Below are positions 11,349 through 24,895 of a stretch of DNA of 64,000 bases, piece by piece. This DNA is from Glandiceps talaboti. Its lineage: Eukaryota; Hemichordata; Enteropneusta; Spengelidae. Position 1 is the stretch's first letter; each line of letters begins with the position of its first letter. The notes under the pieces were generated by a model. It was given only the letters and a program-made list of their open reading frames with translations, did no database searches and was not told the DNA's origin. The stretch is from the NCBI RefSeq assembly GCF_964340395.1, contig NC_135559.1, positions 17,854,550 through 17,918,549 of the forward strand. Reading direction: 5' to 3'. The position numbers and the translations under genes were made by a program.

Positions 11349-12191
11349 ATATGTAAAATAAAATATATCATCAACATTGAAATATATTTCGTTGCAACAA
11401 ATACTGGTCGTGCGTGACAAAAACGTTTCAAGTGTTCAACATTCATTCAGGCGCAATGATAATTTCATTATGTTATGTTTGTGTGCTAGCCATGTAAACG
11501 TTGAGATCATGCCTCACGCAACTATTATAGTTTACCTTCGGTATTTATGAGAATACATCTAAAAGGAAATAATACAAACTTCGATTTTGAAATCAACTGA
11601 AAGACATAATTGCAACGAAATAGTATCACAAACATTGTTTGAGGTCGAAGACGCTCTACCCCTTGCGGCTTTGCATACAAACTCTTTCGATAAGTGTGAC
11701 ACTTTCAAATCGTAATGGAATACATGGTTACCGTAATGGAAAGACCGGTCATCAAAATCAATTTCTTGAGACTCAGACGCCATGGTTTATCAAAAGGGAT
11801 GCTTCGTCATGTTTGCTACGATCATTGAAAGTTGTTGGAGCAGATATGATTGTATCATTCGTCTGTAAACCCCGTATTTCTATGGAAATCTAAAGCGTAT
11901 CCTTTGCAGCACGACCTAAAGAGATAACACTCGTCACCCGCCGAGTACCATATGGAATCGATGTATACCTTCTGATGCTGTGTTCTTCATACATTTTCTT
12001 TATAAAAACCTATCCATCACACTAAGCTGACTAAATTTCTAAATTGCACGCTTCCCGAGCATAATCACACATGAAAACGAGAATATTCGAAAACGAAACG
12101 ACACGAAGATTTTACGTCTGACGTCAATGAGCAAATTTACTATTTAGGGGATGAGACAATGAAAGATGTCAATTTATTATGGAAAAGCAAG

Positions 12192-13661
12192 AATGATTTT
12201 AAACAGTGCAATAGTGCATGGATACAATATCTCTGTGACAAAAAAATAAGATCTCGATTTAGGGATCAAAACAAGTTTAGTCAAATTTAAATAACGCATA
12301 AGTATATAAGAGAAACACTTACAAATATACTAGCGAACATTTTTTTCTAACGGGGAAATTTCAAAAAAAGATGAAAAACTGATATGAGAATTTAATGTTT
12401 GAAAAATATAATGCCACTAAGGATTTTAAACAGAAAAACTTCATATTTAATTAGCTAAAATATGACAGAACGAAAATATTCAAATCAAACAATTTATAAA
12501 AGACATTCGACAGTTTTCGCATTTGGGGGTCGAACAGAATGGTTGTTTCCAAATAGGATCATGTCATGTGGTGCATTACTAAACACACTCAGACGAGTCC
12601 TTTAATTGTTCATTTGTAACGGAAACATTGAATCAATCAGCATTGACTGAGAATGATCACCCTCCCCCATTATTTCACTAAATGTGATTTTAAAAAAACA
12701 CCAAATGTAAGCATGTTTTCGAGAAGTCGTTTGCTGCGTGAAATTCTAATTTGACACCAAATTTAGTGTATAAGTTTGGTCTGGTTCCTTTTGAAATATT
12801 AAAATAAATTTGACGGTTCACTGTCTTGTTTTTGAAGAAAATGATTTCAAGGAAATCGCCAATGGTTTATTCTCCCGTAGCGTTAGCACAGTATTTAGCG
12901 CTTATATTTGAATTTAAATGACTAAATATTGATATCATTTGAAGTGTCTTTGAACAAAGTACAAGTAACAGCAAAATATCGAACAGTTTATTTCCCAGGC
13001 ACATTCCACACTGAGTATAGATAGTATTTACATTAGACCTGGCAAACAAGGAGAGGTTAAGATTGACATCGGAGACAAGCATCGGAAACCTAGTTAAGTG
13101 ATTAGTTCCGCCTTAATGGTTCCAGCAAGACAGTCTCATAAATCTATGACAAAAACCGTAAATTGCATTTCGAGAAAATGACGCAACTTTCAATTCAAGT
13201 TGAAATAAATGATGAACAGGTGTCTTTTTGTGATTTTGACTATCATCAAATATTCTGTAAACTAGATGAGGTAATAAGCAAAAATGTTTTAAACAGAAAA
13301 TTCAAACTCAAAGCTATCATTGACAACAGTAAATGTTACTGTAACTACAAGCTCGCGAATGTAAGGCTTGAGCTTACTGTACTGGTTCCTTTTTAAGAAG
13401 ACTGAATGGTATATTAAAATACATTGTTAAAATGTTTCCCCAAGATATTACATATCACGTAATCTCTCCATTAATACTTTCACTTGTCAGCGTTTCATAT
13501 GGGAACTTTTCAATATTGACGAATTCTAGGTACTAATTTCAGAATGACCGAAACGAGTATCCCGTTTCATCAGTGCCTCGCCTCGACAATGAGGAATTGA
13601 ATTCTAAAGTCGCAACTTGTAATGTACATACATACATACATACATACATACATACATACAT

Positions 13662-13716
<55 letters not shown>

Positions 13717-15692
13717 TACATACATACATACATACATACATACATACATACATACATACTGTCAGTCGGGAGCTGCGTCTTCTTTCTAGTGAGATTCTAA
13801 AGTCGTCCCAACTTGAATGTGTATACAAACAGTCGGAAGCTGCTTCTTCTTGCTAATGAGATTTTAACTCGTCTAATAAACGTCAAGTTGGGAGTGAATT
13901 TGAGCTTATATATGAAATGTAAGATTGTGAAGCTAGCCATGCTCACCATCGTACAGTGGTATGGCCAAATTAAACGGTCTGAGAGTAAATTACGACTGAA
14001 ATTGTCACACGAGTAGTCAAAATTACCACTAATTATTGAAGTTAACAGCCATTTGTACAAATGTGAAGCCTCGTTAGGAGAAACCTTTAACATTTGATGT
14101 TGTCAGTTACTCGAACTCCAACTGAAAACCTCTCATTATAATAGTAAATGAGAGGCGTCTAATCCCTGCAAGCAGAGCTCAATGCGTATGAAGAAATAGA
14201 TACAGATACTGTGTCGTCAGGGGAAAGGTGGATTCGCCGACATTGGATACTAGGCAACTGGAGATAAATGTCTTGAGGGGGAGATGAAAAAGTGTTACAG
14301 ATCGGCGGAGGTTTCAAAAGGATGATAGTTCCATGATGCCTTGCTAATATGAGAGAAAGAGTTCTTACCAAATTTGTAGATACCCTTTTAACACAAAGAA
14401 GACAAAGAAAGAGCGAAGATGTCTTTGTAGAGCTCGAGTATATCGATGAAGAAGGTCGGATTTGGTCTAGAATCCACAACTGAATTGAAGCGGATAGATG
14501 AAGCTATGTATTATATGCAAATATATATGGAGACGAGAACTAATAGATAACCAAGGAAATTGTTGCAAGAAAGGTTTGATATGGTCATATATTTTTTGCG
14601 TTACAGACAATACGTGGAGCAGATTTCTGTTGTTGTTGTTTTGTTTTTGTTTTTTTAATTTTTTTAAAATCTTTTTTAATTATTTTTTATTTCTGAACTC
14701 TTTGCAATCTATCTATAAGGTACTTAAGGCTACTATACCAGAGTAATATTAAGATTTCACAAACAAGTACGGAAATATTTTCCACTTTACTTATAAAATG
14801 GTTGGTATGTACAGGATACAATGAGGGATTATGCCTTGTAAACTGGGATATCATCAAAAAATAAATTGGTTGTAAAAAAAGTCCATTGTAACTGTCAATA
14901 AAAGTGGTGAATATTATCCCGTAGTTGGTGTAATGGCAACTTTAAATCTTGAGCTAAAGCTCGGTTTTGCATTTTCACAATGTTAAAATTGTATTGGTGT
15001 AACTGGAGTATCATTTTTCGATTAGACAACCACAATATATTCACTGTAAATTGCTAAAATACCAATAATTAAACATTGCGCGTGTTAATCAGTTTTAAGT
15101 TAAGTAAAAAAAATGAACAATTAAGATATCTTTTCTATCCGCGTCAATATTAAATCAGAAATTTAAAAAAAAAAACATATGTATTTTGGCTCTATACTAT
15201 TTCAGGCATTTCATTGGATCAAAATGTAACAACTGTAAGTCGATGTTGTCGAACCAGACGATAATATGAAATTATTTTGACTAAATTTTCGCAAAGCTAA
15301 GCGACCAAAATCGTTAAATATTAGTGAGATATTTGACGAAGCAGACGACATATATTTTAAAGTCTCCTGGTTTAAATTGCATCATATTCGGAACTGAAGG
15401 TTGAAAGAATGTCAAAAATGGAATTGAATAAAATGTAGGCCTGGTATTTGTAAACCTTTAGCTGCCATTTGCGGATAAAAATTAAAAAATTAAATTCTCA
15501 TATAAGTTGTTCATCTTTTTTGAAATTTCCCCGTTAGAAAAAAATGTTCGCTAGTATACTTGTAGGTGTTTCTCTTATATACTTATGCGTTATTTATATT
15601 TGACTAAACTTGTTTTGATCCCTAAATCTAGATCTTATTTTTTTGTCACAGAGATATTGTATCCATGCACTGTTGCACTGTTTAAAATCATT
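12192..15692. mobile_element. 3.5-kb element or locus bounded by 205-bp inverted repeats
   Basis: The sequence at 12192-12396 reappears as an imperfect reverse complement at 15488-15692. The outer ends match from AATGATTTTAAACAGTGCA inward and diverge sharply outside. The layout is that of a DNA transposon with long terminal inverted repeats, but I see no transposase and no clear target duplication. The interior holds a CATA/CA microsatellite and AT-rich sequence. The alternative is two inverted insertions of one short repeat. Confidence 0.5.
13625..13760. repeat. Compound (CATA)n-(CA)n-(CATA)n microsatellite
   Basis: A symmetrical CATA-CA-CATA tract. A short non-repeat segment around it (GATT-TAA-CTCGTC and AGTCGGNAGCTGC type words) occurs twice just downstream. 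Confidence 0.95.
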
Positions 15693-16650
15693 TACATAAA
15701 TATCTTATTGTAAAGAAAAAAAACGTAAGATCGGAAAATATATTATATGCTATACTATACTATACTATACTATACTTTACAAACCATGCCTCAAAAACAA
15801 ACATACACACTTCCCTTAAGCTTAACTTATTTATCCCCTACCGTTACGTAGTCGTTGACTTCCAAACCCACACTCACTCCTTCATAATGTTATTTCCAGA
15901 TTTTGACTTTAAAGTAAATGCATTCACTTGTTCAACATTATTAAAATGACTAAGGTGCGAAGAAACTTGACTCGACCTATATATAACTCTATGACAATGG
16001 TAGGAAGGATACTCACTGTTTGGTATGGTAGAACAACATTGCAGAAAAACAACACTGCAAAACATATTTACCGTAACGTTGGCGGCTGGCACTCTGTATA
16101 CCAAGTCTAGCTGAGAATACAGTATAATCTCTGCCGATGTGAAGTACGCGTCACAACGTACACCTACGCTAGCTGCTTCCTTTCAGAAAGATAGTTCCGT
16201 CCTAAAGAATCAGAAGAGATATCGATTCTGTTGTCGAAGCTCTGTATTGTTTGGATATTGACTTAATAGTGTATAACTATGTACGTCATACATATATCCT
16301 TGTCACCTGTATTTATTAACCAACTGCTTGGTCTGTTGAGTTTTTGGTTATCCAAAAATGACGCTGAAAGCATTTCTAATTGATTACATCATCTTGGCTT
16401 ATACATATATGATCATCACGAAAGTCGGATTTAGCAGAAGTCTACTGTTATGTCTATTATAGTGAATAAACCTTTATCACCTAGTTTGATGAATGTCAGA
16501 AATATCTGTGAAAAGCTTACAAAACCTACTGAAGTGGAAGAACAGCGTCAAAATGTTCGTGATTTATTGAACTCCGTCTAGTATTATAAACAAGTTTGTA
16601 GACGATAAGAGTGAAGCATACACCGATCAATTAAACCTTCATGTACTCAC
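15693..16650. other. Non-coding stretch with short (ATACT)n
   Basis: A short ATACT pentanucleotide run lies at about 15750-15777. No gene is recognised in the rest. Confidence 0.4.
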
Positions 16651-16890
16651 CTATTCACAGCTTGTATCGACAGCTGTCTTGTGTGCTGCATCTGAGTGAT
16701 TCTGCTGTGTGGTGAGTGTAAATCACAGAAGAAACATTAACCAATGACACACCAAAATCCTCTCTTCCTGTAGTTTGAACTATAACTCCATCACGTGATG
16801 AAGTGTTCTCCATAGTTACAGCCAGTACTTTCTTGTTATAACACGTTCTGCCTTTACAAATGTAATGCAGTACAAACACGGCTTGAAGCT
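16651..16890 (-). other. Candidate 5' exon on the minus strand
   Basis: Downstream (on the minus strand) of a TATATAA motif at 16909-16918 lies about 235 bases ending at CTGTGAATAG, followed by GTGAGT, a near-consensus donor. Inside is a 52-residue open frame starting at an ATGGAG and closing with TGA just before the donor. It could be a 5' UTR exon, and its strand and position would suit the GPCR gene 12 kb downstream. That link is inference. Confidence 0.25.
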
Positions 16891-16908
16891 TCGACTACGT
16901 CAATAGTG

Positions 16909-16998
16909 ATTATATAAGAATGGCAACATTAGCTTCAAGCCCAATCACAGCGAGTAATCTTATTTTACACCCACGAGACCTTTATTTAAGTATAAAAG
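16909..16998. promoter_or_regulatory. Possible divergent core promoter
   Basis: On the plus strand, a CCAATCA box at 16942-16948 and TATAAAAG at 16991-16998 have canonical spacing for a start near 17025. On the minus strand, TATATAA lies at 16909-16918. A perfect 10-bp inverted repeat (GCTTGAAGCT at 16881-16890, AGCTTCAAGC at 16931-16940) brackets the minus TATA. The predicted transcripts would run towards the GPCR and towards the propeller gene. Confidence 0.3.
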
Positions 16999-17186
16999 AC
17001 AGAGCTCATCACTTACAACCACACAGTTTTCGCAGGATGGTTGTTACATTACATAATTGTCGAGTACACAAGACCTAAATTCATCTAAATAAAGATACAA
17101 TTTAGTCAAATTTGTTGACGACATCCGAATTCGTTCACCTCTGCAATCAACAGGAGGATACCCTTGTTTCTACCATGTCACACCCT

Positions 17187-20100
17187 GGTAAAGTATACCA
17201 CCGTGTGTGGGTGTATGTATCTTTTCCTTTTTAATATTACATAAGAGATGACCGTATGAAGTGCATTTCCCATCTTCTTTTAAATTTACACAGGATGAAC
17301 ATTTGAATTTTTTATTCTACATCTTACGGCGGGTGATTATCCCTCGTCAGATTTGTGACTCAGACGTTCCTAGGGAATACAACTTTATAACATCACGCTA
17401 AGCCATTTGTAAATATCAGGTATGTGTTAAACACAAGAAAAGAAGAAATCATTTCGTTGCAAATCTGAAAGGCGGTTCTTTTTTACCATTAAATCTATGA
17501 CATATACAAAAGTATACAATTTGCTCCTTTACTTTAAGTGATCTTTAAGGATATATTTGTATGTTGTATTTGATCCACGAGACTGTTCTTGACTCCAAGG
17601 AGAATATCTCCCAGACAATGTAGGTTACATGTTCCATCCAACAATAATCAGAAACACTTAATCTTGTCACTTACTCTGTCAAGTGCAGTGTATATGGACA
17701 TTACAGTGCTAAGTTATCGTATTTGTGACAAAATAGTGATCATTCTGGTTCCAATGGTTGCAATACATTGATGAAAGTCCTATCCTGTTGCCAAATAAGG
17801 GATCGGGCAAGTTACATTTACATAAAATAGCATGCATTGTTAAAGTTTTCAAATTCCACAACAATTCTACAGAACAAAATTTTCTTTCATGTTGTTGTGA
17901 TACATACATTTAAATAGAAACAAAGGCGATGCTGATTTTATCTTGTTACATATCCTTGCCCTTATGATACCGAGTGCTACATTGCGCATCTTCTCTAAAA
18001 ACAGAACAGGATTAGAAGAAGGCCATATTGGCTAATTTGCATAACTATGTTTAGAGAGTTTGTAATTATCAAAAATGACTGTGAAAAGGTAGTTAACAAA
18101 TCATCTAAATGCCTCGTTAGAAACAAAGCATACTTTTGGGAGGCTTTAGTTTTGAAAGTATCCAAATTTACACATTAATTTTGTTGTTTCAGTTTGGAAT
18201 TAAGGTAGCCAATCTGTCCGTGTTTCTTTTATTTGGCTTGAAAATATCTCATCATATTGAGGATTCCATTATTGTATTGTTTCAGTACTGTATTTTTTCT
18301 TCGGTTCTCCTAAAATCTAAAAGACTACACTCCAATTATGCTGTTAGCTCGCCTTACTTTTTGTTCGAATTAAAAAGATGTTACGCAACTTAATGTTGAA
18401 AGTACCGACTAAGATGTCCAAAAACGTTGGCGGATACTTCAAAGAGCTGCGTTTAAATTCTACAGAAGCATCTTTCCTGTTGTAATTAGCCTCTTAGGTA
18501 AAGGATGCTAAACGTGTTGATTCGTGGTACGTCGGGGGTTTAAATTGCACACGTTAAATACCGGCTTACATTATTAAAACTTCCTTTTCGCCGACAGTGT
18601 TTTGATTGCATGCACGAATCCATCTTACTTTCGAAGTAAATTCTTTCCTCTGGCCTTTCCTTCCATTTCCCTTCAAGTATTGATAAGAAAATAACACGTG
18701 GCATGTGTAGCATTTAATTCTAGACAGTCATTTGGAGATGTACTAGTTTCAGTGACAAATAACACGATTGGCTCAGGTCGTATATATTCCATAGATCGTT
18801 ATTCTGGTTGCAGACAATTATTGTTTACTAGAAAATAAATGGATATGGTAGTCTGCGCCAGATGAAGATAAAAAACATCTCAATTCTGTCATCATCGCAG
18901 TCTTTTGTTGTAGTATTGTTGAGTCGTTTGTTTGGACTGTCCGAATAAACATGCACTTTGGAGCCTGGTGGTATGGTTTATAATACTAATCTTGTTTCAT
19001 AAAATGCAGTCTTATACATTAACATTATTCTACAATTATACAAACTCTTTATAAATGTGGTAGATGTTAATAGGGAAAATATGTGTAATATTAGGATAAC
19101 TGTCCCTTACAAATCGAAGTAAGCATCATAAAGCTGTTCTTTCATATGAGCTACTCAATTCAGGGGTTGGTCTCATGATTACAAGAACGACCTTATCAAA
19201 AGCACAATTCACAACTATTCCACTAGATTTTGGTCTGATTTTTACAAACCCATACCGACATCAAAATACATCACTCAAAGTTTCCACTGTAGTGCAGCCC
19301 GGTCCCAGTTGAATTCATGGAATGTATGTCTTTGAATTCTTCTGTTATACAAGTAACATTATATTTTATACACTTGTGCCGCTCAATGACAATGTCTTCC
19401 GTGTTGTACCATCGTTTTATCACTTTTGAAAGTGCCACTTTTAAATTCAAGAAAACGTTACTTTCACCTATTCAGGATTAACAATCATACTATGTGTAGT
19501 TTGTGAACACTTTTACGAAGCATTACTCACAGTTCGATGAATCAGTGCATGGATTGACTCTTTTAAAAGTGGTTCCTACGTCATATCATGAAAAGGCTTA
19601 GCTTGAGCCTGTTGAGGGACTCTAATTTTACCGAAGCATTAATATCTATTCGAGACCTCCAGTATCTCTGTCTGTCACGCTCTGATTTTCCACCTTTCAC
19701 AGCCCCAATTATGGCTTATTGTGTATGTGCAGTCTCTCTCCTACTCACTTACATTTGCATTTTATTTGACAAAGTTGTTGTTTTTCATCTAACGAAGGAC
19801 TTGATTGCAAGAGCTGATACTTGGCCAATGAATACTGTATGATTCGTGCAATTTGAGATAACGTGATCTTTGAATAATTAATCATATTTTGTCAATGTGT
19901 CATTTTCTCAAATACTTGAATTCGGTACACATATTCTATACGAATAGTTTTTATGCATATTAATTACACTTGCATTTTGTGAAATTTGTCGTTTATTATT
20001 TAAATTACGAGTGCGTTTGCTAAATGAATACATACTTCTCAAATATGTTTTATACGAAATAAACAATGTTTGTCATTCATGCTTTTGGCAAATCTGTTTA

Positions 20101-20777
20101 TATAATTTGCATAATAAATATCACTTAAATTTTTTTTGATATATAGTGCCGTCATAGCCATACAATTATACAACTACATGACGGTACATTCTACCAGCAA
20201 TTAGAGTTTTTGTTATAACGTTTCAGTTTACACGAAAGCTGTAACTTAATTACAAATAACTACAATTGCTACCACAATTACGTTAACTGTTACACATTAC
20301 TTCAAAATCAAATTACTCTGCTATCACGATTGACTGTTTGACAGGCATCATTTATTTCACTAACATTATCTTAATAAAACAGCCAGATGATCTAACTAGA
20401 GAATTCTGAGCATATTATATCATTCATTTTAACATAGTTGGTGTCTGATATTTCCCATACACAGGTAACCTTTGCAGGTGTTATGTGGGCAACCCTAATT
20501 GTATAAAACTAAATATAACAGCGTCCGTAATCTTAGAGTCAGTGACGCATTTAATATTGTCTAATATTTCAAGTGTTCAACAAGACGGGAGAAGAGAAAA
20601 GAGCTGCTTTACTTGTTTGGAGGGGTATTACGTATGCCACCAGGCTACTGATTAAAATATAGTTGTGTGAGGTATAACGGATCATATAAACCTTAAGTAT
20701 TCATTTTACAAAAATACATGTAACACCGGACGGGAGATAAAAGATCGAGTAACAATAGACTATGTGGACATCTGTGA
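17187..20777. other. Long non-coding stretch, nothing recognised
   Basis: About 3.6 kb of AT-rich sequence with frequent stops, no splice-bounded open segments that I trust, and no obvious repeat family. Confidence 0.4.
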
Positions 20778-20955
20778 TATCAATTCGTTTTCGCCGAAAT
20801 AAATTACGGTATCAGATCGTTTTGCTGAAGTAAATTACGGTATCAATTCTTTTTCGCCGACGGTATCAGTTCGTTTCGCCGAAATAAATTACGGTATCAG
20901 TTCGTTTCGCCGAAGTAAATTACGGTATCAGTTCTTTTTCGCAGAAGTAAATTTT
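20778..20955. repeat. About 31-bp minisatellite, five to six units
   Basis: The unit is roughly TTCGCCGAAATAAATTACGG plus TATCAGTTCGT, with some units truncated or altered (GAAGT for GAAAT). It lies just upstream of the large satellite. Confidence 0.85.
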
Positions 20956-21061
20956 TTTATGAAGTAAACATTATTGCAGCAACATCCAGAACATCCGTCA
21001 ATACCTCGGGGAGTTCCTGAAATATTCAAAATACGACATACATATGACACTGTACTGTATC

Positions 21062-22274
21062 ACCCCAATATGTAATAATCAAACCAATATGTAATACTAA
21101 CCCAATATGTAATTACACCTGAACCCAATATGTAATAATAACCCAATATGTAATAACACCTTAACCCAATATGTAATAATAACCCAATATGTAATAACAC
21201 CTTAACCCAATATGTAATACTAACCCAATATGTAATAACACCTTAACCCAATATGTAATACTAACCCAACATGTAATAACATCTTAACCCAATATGCAAT
21301 AAAACTGAACCAGTATGTTTTAACACTTAACGCAATATGTTTCACGAACCCAATGTGTAATATACCTTAAGCTAGTATGAAATACTAACCCAAATATGTT
21401 TTGACACTTAACTCAATATTGTTCACTAACCAAATATGTAATAAAACCTTAACCAAATATGTAATACTAACCCAATATGTAATAACACCTTAACCCAATA
21501 TCTAATACTAACCAAATATGTAATAACAGCTTAACCTAATATGTAATAAAATTGAACCAGTATGTTTTAACACTTAACTCAATATGTTTCACTAACCCAA
21601 TATGTAATAACACCTTAACCCTACATGTAATACTAACCCAATATGTAATAAACCTAAACAGATATGTTTTAACACTTAACACAATATGTAATACTAACCC
21701 AATATGTGTTAAAACTAAACCAATATGTTTTAACACTTAACTTAATATGTGTTTCACTAACCCAATATGTAATAACACCTTAACCCAATATGTAATACTA
21801 ACCAAATATGTAATGACATCTAAATCCAATATGTAATACTAACCCAATATGTAATAACACATTAACCCAATATGTAATAAAACTGAACCAACATGTTTTA
21901 ACACTTAACTCAATATGTTTCACGAACTCAATATGTAATAATACCTTCAACCAGTATGAAATAATAACCAAATATGTTTTGACACTTAACTCAATATATT
22001 TCACTAACCCAATATGTAATAACAACTTAACCCAATATGTAACACTAACCCAACATGTAATAACATCTTTACCCAATATGTAATAAAACTGAACCAATAT
22101 GTTTTAACACTTAACTCAACTTAAACTAGTATGAAATACTAACCAAACATATTGGGTTAGTATTACATATTGGGTTAAGGTGTTATTACATATTGGGTTA
22201 GTATTACATATTGGGTTAAGGTATTATTACATATTGGGTTAGTATTACATATTAGGTTGATTTTACATATTGGT
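21062..22274. repeat. ACCCAATATGTAATA satellite with orientation switch
   Basis: Short units of about 18-24 bp (ACCCAATATGTAATACTA, ACCCAATATGTAATAACACC) run in one orientation to about 22145. The last 125 bp carries the same units as the reverse complement (TATTGGGTTAGTATTACA). Blocks with GTTTTAACACTTAACTCA spacers recur roughly every 200-250 bp, giving a higher-order structure. Confidence 0.9.
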
Positions 22275-23776
22275 TTGCTGCATACCTCACTTATTCACAA
22301 ACCACACCCAACACCCAACAACCCCAAGGCATTTGCCATATGTCCCCTTATTCAATTCACCGATATAGAAGCCAGAACAGAATATCAAGTAGAACTGTCT
22401 TAGAAAATGCGTTTGATTAAGTGAAAACATCTCTCCGTCAAATAAGCGTGTGATATCATGAAAGTGCACCGTGTACAAAGAAGCGCTACAAATATATTAT
22501 CTGACATTGACCTACCACCAAAATACTTCAAATTAATAACATTTTAGCAAGAGGAATTCAAAGAAACAAATTGCTAAATTTAAATATACAGAAATATATT
22601 GTTTATTTAGGGAAAATAAAAAAAACGATTGTTTGTTTGTTTCCGAAGAAAAAGCTTCCAAAGAAAGGCGAAATTTTATTTTATTTTACTTAAAATTTTC
22701 AAAACCTACTTCGACCTAAAGATACTCGTCAGTCACAATACGTCCGTGAGAGTTTAATGAGGCATAAGAGAAGTAAATGAAGACAATTATAAGTAGACGA
22801 ACACGTTACGTAGACTGTGCTATTATAGTTTAAAAAGGCCTGGTTTCTCTCTGGAATATGATTTTTTAAAATGTGACCACAGATGAGGCAAATGCATGTG
22901 CATCAAAATAGAAATATAATTAAATTGTCCTCACTTTACCTTTTTGTATGCAAAACAATTTTGAAGTCGTAAATTTTAAGTGGATTTCTCATGCTGATTT
23001 GTTTGGTAGAATTATTACTATTTTGTAGTTATATGCTGTAAAATATCATGACATTTTTAAAACATACAGCCAAATTAAAAAATAGTGAGTTTACATTAGC
23101 TAAATATGTGAGCAGGTGGTTCAGACGTCAACATGATATAAGACAATAGGCGCTAAACGTTTTGTGTGTGCGTACACAGATGTATGTTGTTTTGGGTATA
23201 TTATTCATATGATGGCAAGGAAAAAATTTCAGAAACACATTAGTAACAGTTTTATGTCATGAAATGTATTTCCGTGTAGTTTTCTAAAAAGATTCTTCAA
23301 TGTGATTTTGCTGAAGATGTAAATAAATACATTAACAGATGGTAGGTTAGTAAAAGGTCATTTTACAGCAATTGGGCGTGGCCACTTTGTACATACATTC
23401 TTGTGGTTGTCTTGCTGTATACGCCATTTCGTTCTTCACACGGAAGGGTGTGAACAGGGTATATCATATGAAGAGGCAAGTATTGGTTTAGTTTTTAGTA
23501 TTCTCCATGGTAGTTTCAACCTGTCCTTCCAAACATTAGACTTGGAAGTGATCTCAGTTAAAAGGGTTAGGTAAAGATAGCTACAGAGACCATAGAGACC
23601 ATATGGAAAACAACGGAAAAACTACCTACCTTTTCTAACATTGAGCATAATCAGAACCACACGATTATATTTAGGTCTTAAATGCTTTTTATTTCCAAAG
23701 GAACGAGTGAGTAACACAGTGTTTGCTGGAATATAATGATGCAACAATTTTGCATATTTATTTGATTATTTGATCT
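22275..23776. other. Non-coding stretch, nothing recognised
   Basis: AT-rich, with no supported gene or repeat. Confidence 0.4.
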
Positions 23777-24725
23777 GTGCTCAACCCAATCGTTTGGTGC
23801 AATAAGAACGTTACATTCAAAGGACATACATTCTTTTTCCGCAATTGGATAAATTCGGATCTAATTTTTGTTAAAGATCTTGTAAATTTGGTTGGAGCTT
23901 TTGATATTGAGCTGATTTATAGAAAACGTAATGTACACACAAACTGGATATCTGAACTTTTCAAGATTCTAAATTCCATTCTTAATGGCTGGAAAGCAAT
24001 CTTGAAGAATCACCCTCTACAGGAGGAAACAAACAGAACAGATTTTTGTCAAACTGTCTGAAGACTGGTTAAGGACTAGTATAGGTGCTTAATTCGACAC
24101 AAATTTGTGAAACCTTGAGTTGTAGAAAAGTGGAATAGAAAGTACGAACTTGACGTTAATTGGTCAAACATTTGGTGCCTCGAACACTTAATTTAACGTG
24201 TGAGCGTAGATTGTCAAATTTTATGTTTAAATTTCTTCATTGTATCCTTCCTTGTAATGAGAAATTGTACAAGTGGAAGAGAGCCGTCAATAGATTATGT
24301 CGTATCTGTGGTACCGTAGAAACACAGAAACACATGTTTTGGGAATGTAGACGACTTGATAAGCTGTTGAAAAAAAGTAATGGACTTCATCAACAATATA
24401 AACAACACTAGAATTGATTTATGTTTTCGTGATTTAATTATTGGAATCAATAACGTAGATAGCTGTGTAAATCATATCATTGTTATTGCAATGTTTACGG
24501 TTTACAAATCTTGGCTTATCTGCCAGGACAAAAGCGTATCTGTGTTTGAGAGATTTGTCTTTTTCTCCCTTTCACAAGAAGAGTTATCAGACAGAATCAG
24601 AATTGAGTGTAACATTAACTATGTAAAGGCTAGAAAGAAATGGAAAGGCTTTGTCGAAATCATAGCCTAAATTGTGATTTTCATTTATTTTTTACCCTGT
24701 ATTATTATGGCACGATAATAAAAAA
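23777..24725 (+). mobile_element. L1/Tx1-like LINE, degenerate ORF2 3' end
   Basis: Three frame-broken segments (23777-24061, 24160-24411, 24380-24670) read as the C-terminal part of an L1-type ORF2. One part reads PIVWCNKNVTFKG followed by FFRNWINSDLIFVKDLV. Another carries a zinc-binding CRICGTVET-HMFWEC motif of the RT-associated zf-RVT type. The 3' end has AATAAAAAAAATAT at about 24717. It is 5'-truncated, frameshifted and dead. It ends only about 35 bp before the first coding exon of the propeller gene. Confidence 0.75.
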
Positions 24726-24759
24726 AATATTTGATTAGCTACATTGTTTCCATTGACAG

Positions 24760-24895
24760 ATGTTATTCCTGAAGAATGAGATGATGGAAATTATATTAGT
24801 ATGGATTCTTACACTGGCATTAGGCTACCCTACACTGGTCTTATCAAACCCTATCAATAAGGTTGATTTCAATGACGGCGAACATATTATTGATG
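24760..24895 (+). CDS. Exon 1: signal peptide exon
   Basis: A CATTGTTTCCATTGACAG acceptor directly precedes ATG at 24760; two further in-frame ATGs follow at 24781 and 24784. The last has A at -3 and G at +4 and would give MEIILVWILTLALGYPTLVLS, a textbook signal peptide with cleavage before NPINK. After it comes a short acidic segment ending at HIID. The exon ends in phase 1 at GATG|GTAAGA. The acceptor implies a 5' UTR exon upstream. I favour the ATG at 24784; the longer start would add eight residues. Confidence 0.72.

Noticed and set aside
11559-11783. Minus-strand open frame starting ACCATGGCG with a plausible N terminus (MASESQEIDFDD)
   Set aside because: The Kozak context is good, but there is no domain, no clear donor in frame and no partner exon. 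I kept it out of the annotation.
13163-13396. 77-residue plus frame beginning MHFEKMTQLSIQVEINDEQV
   Set aside because: It looks protein-like, but there are no splice sites, no homology I recognise, and it lies inside the 12.2-15.7 kb inverted-repeat element.
13539-13828. Repeated Tyr-Val-Cys-Met and Thr-Tyr-Ile-His frames on both strands
   Set aside because: They come from the CATA/CA microsatellite.
21536-22097. Open frames within the satellite on both strands
   Set aside because: They are periodic translations of the satellite units with no coding character.
21062-22274. CRISPR array
   Set aside because: Repeats and spacers are both short and variable, the units are contiguous satellite repeats, and the DNA is clearly eukaryotic.
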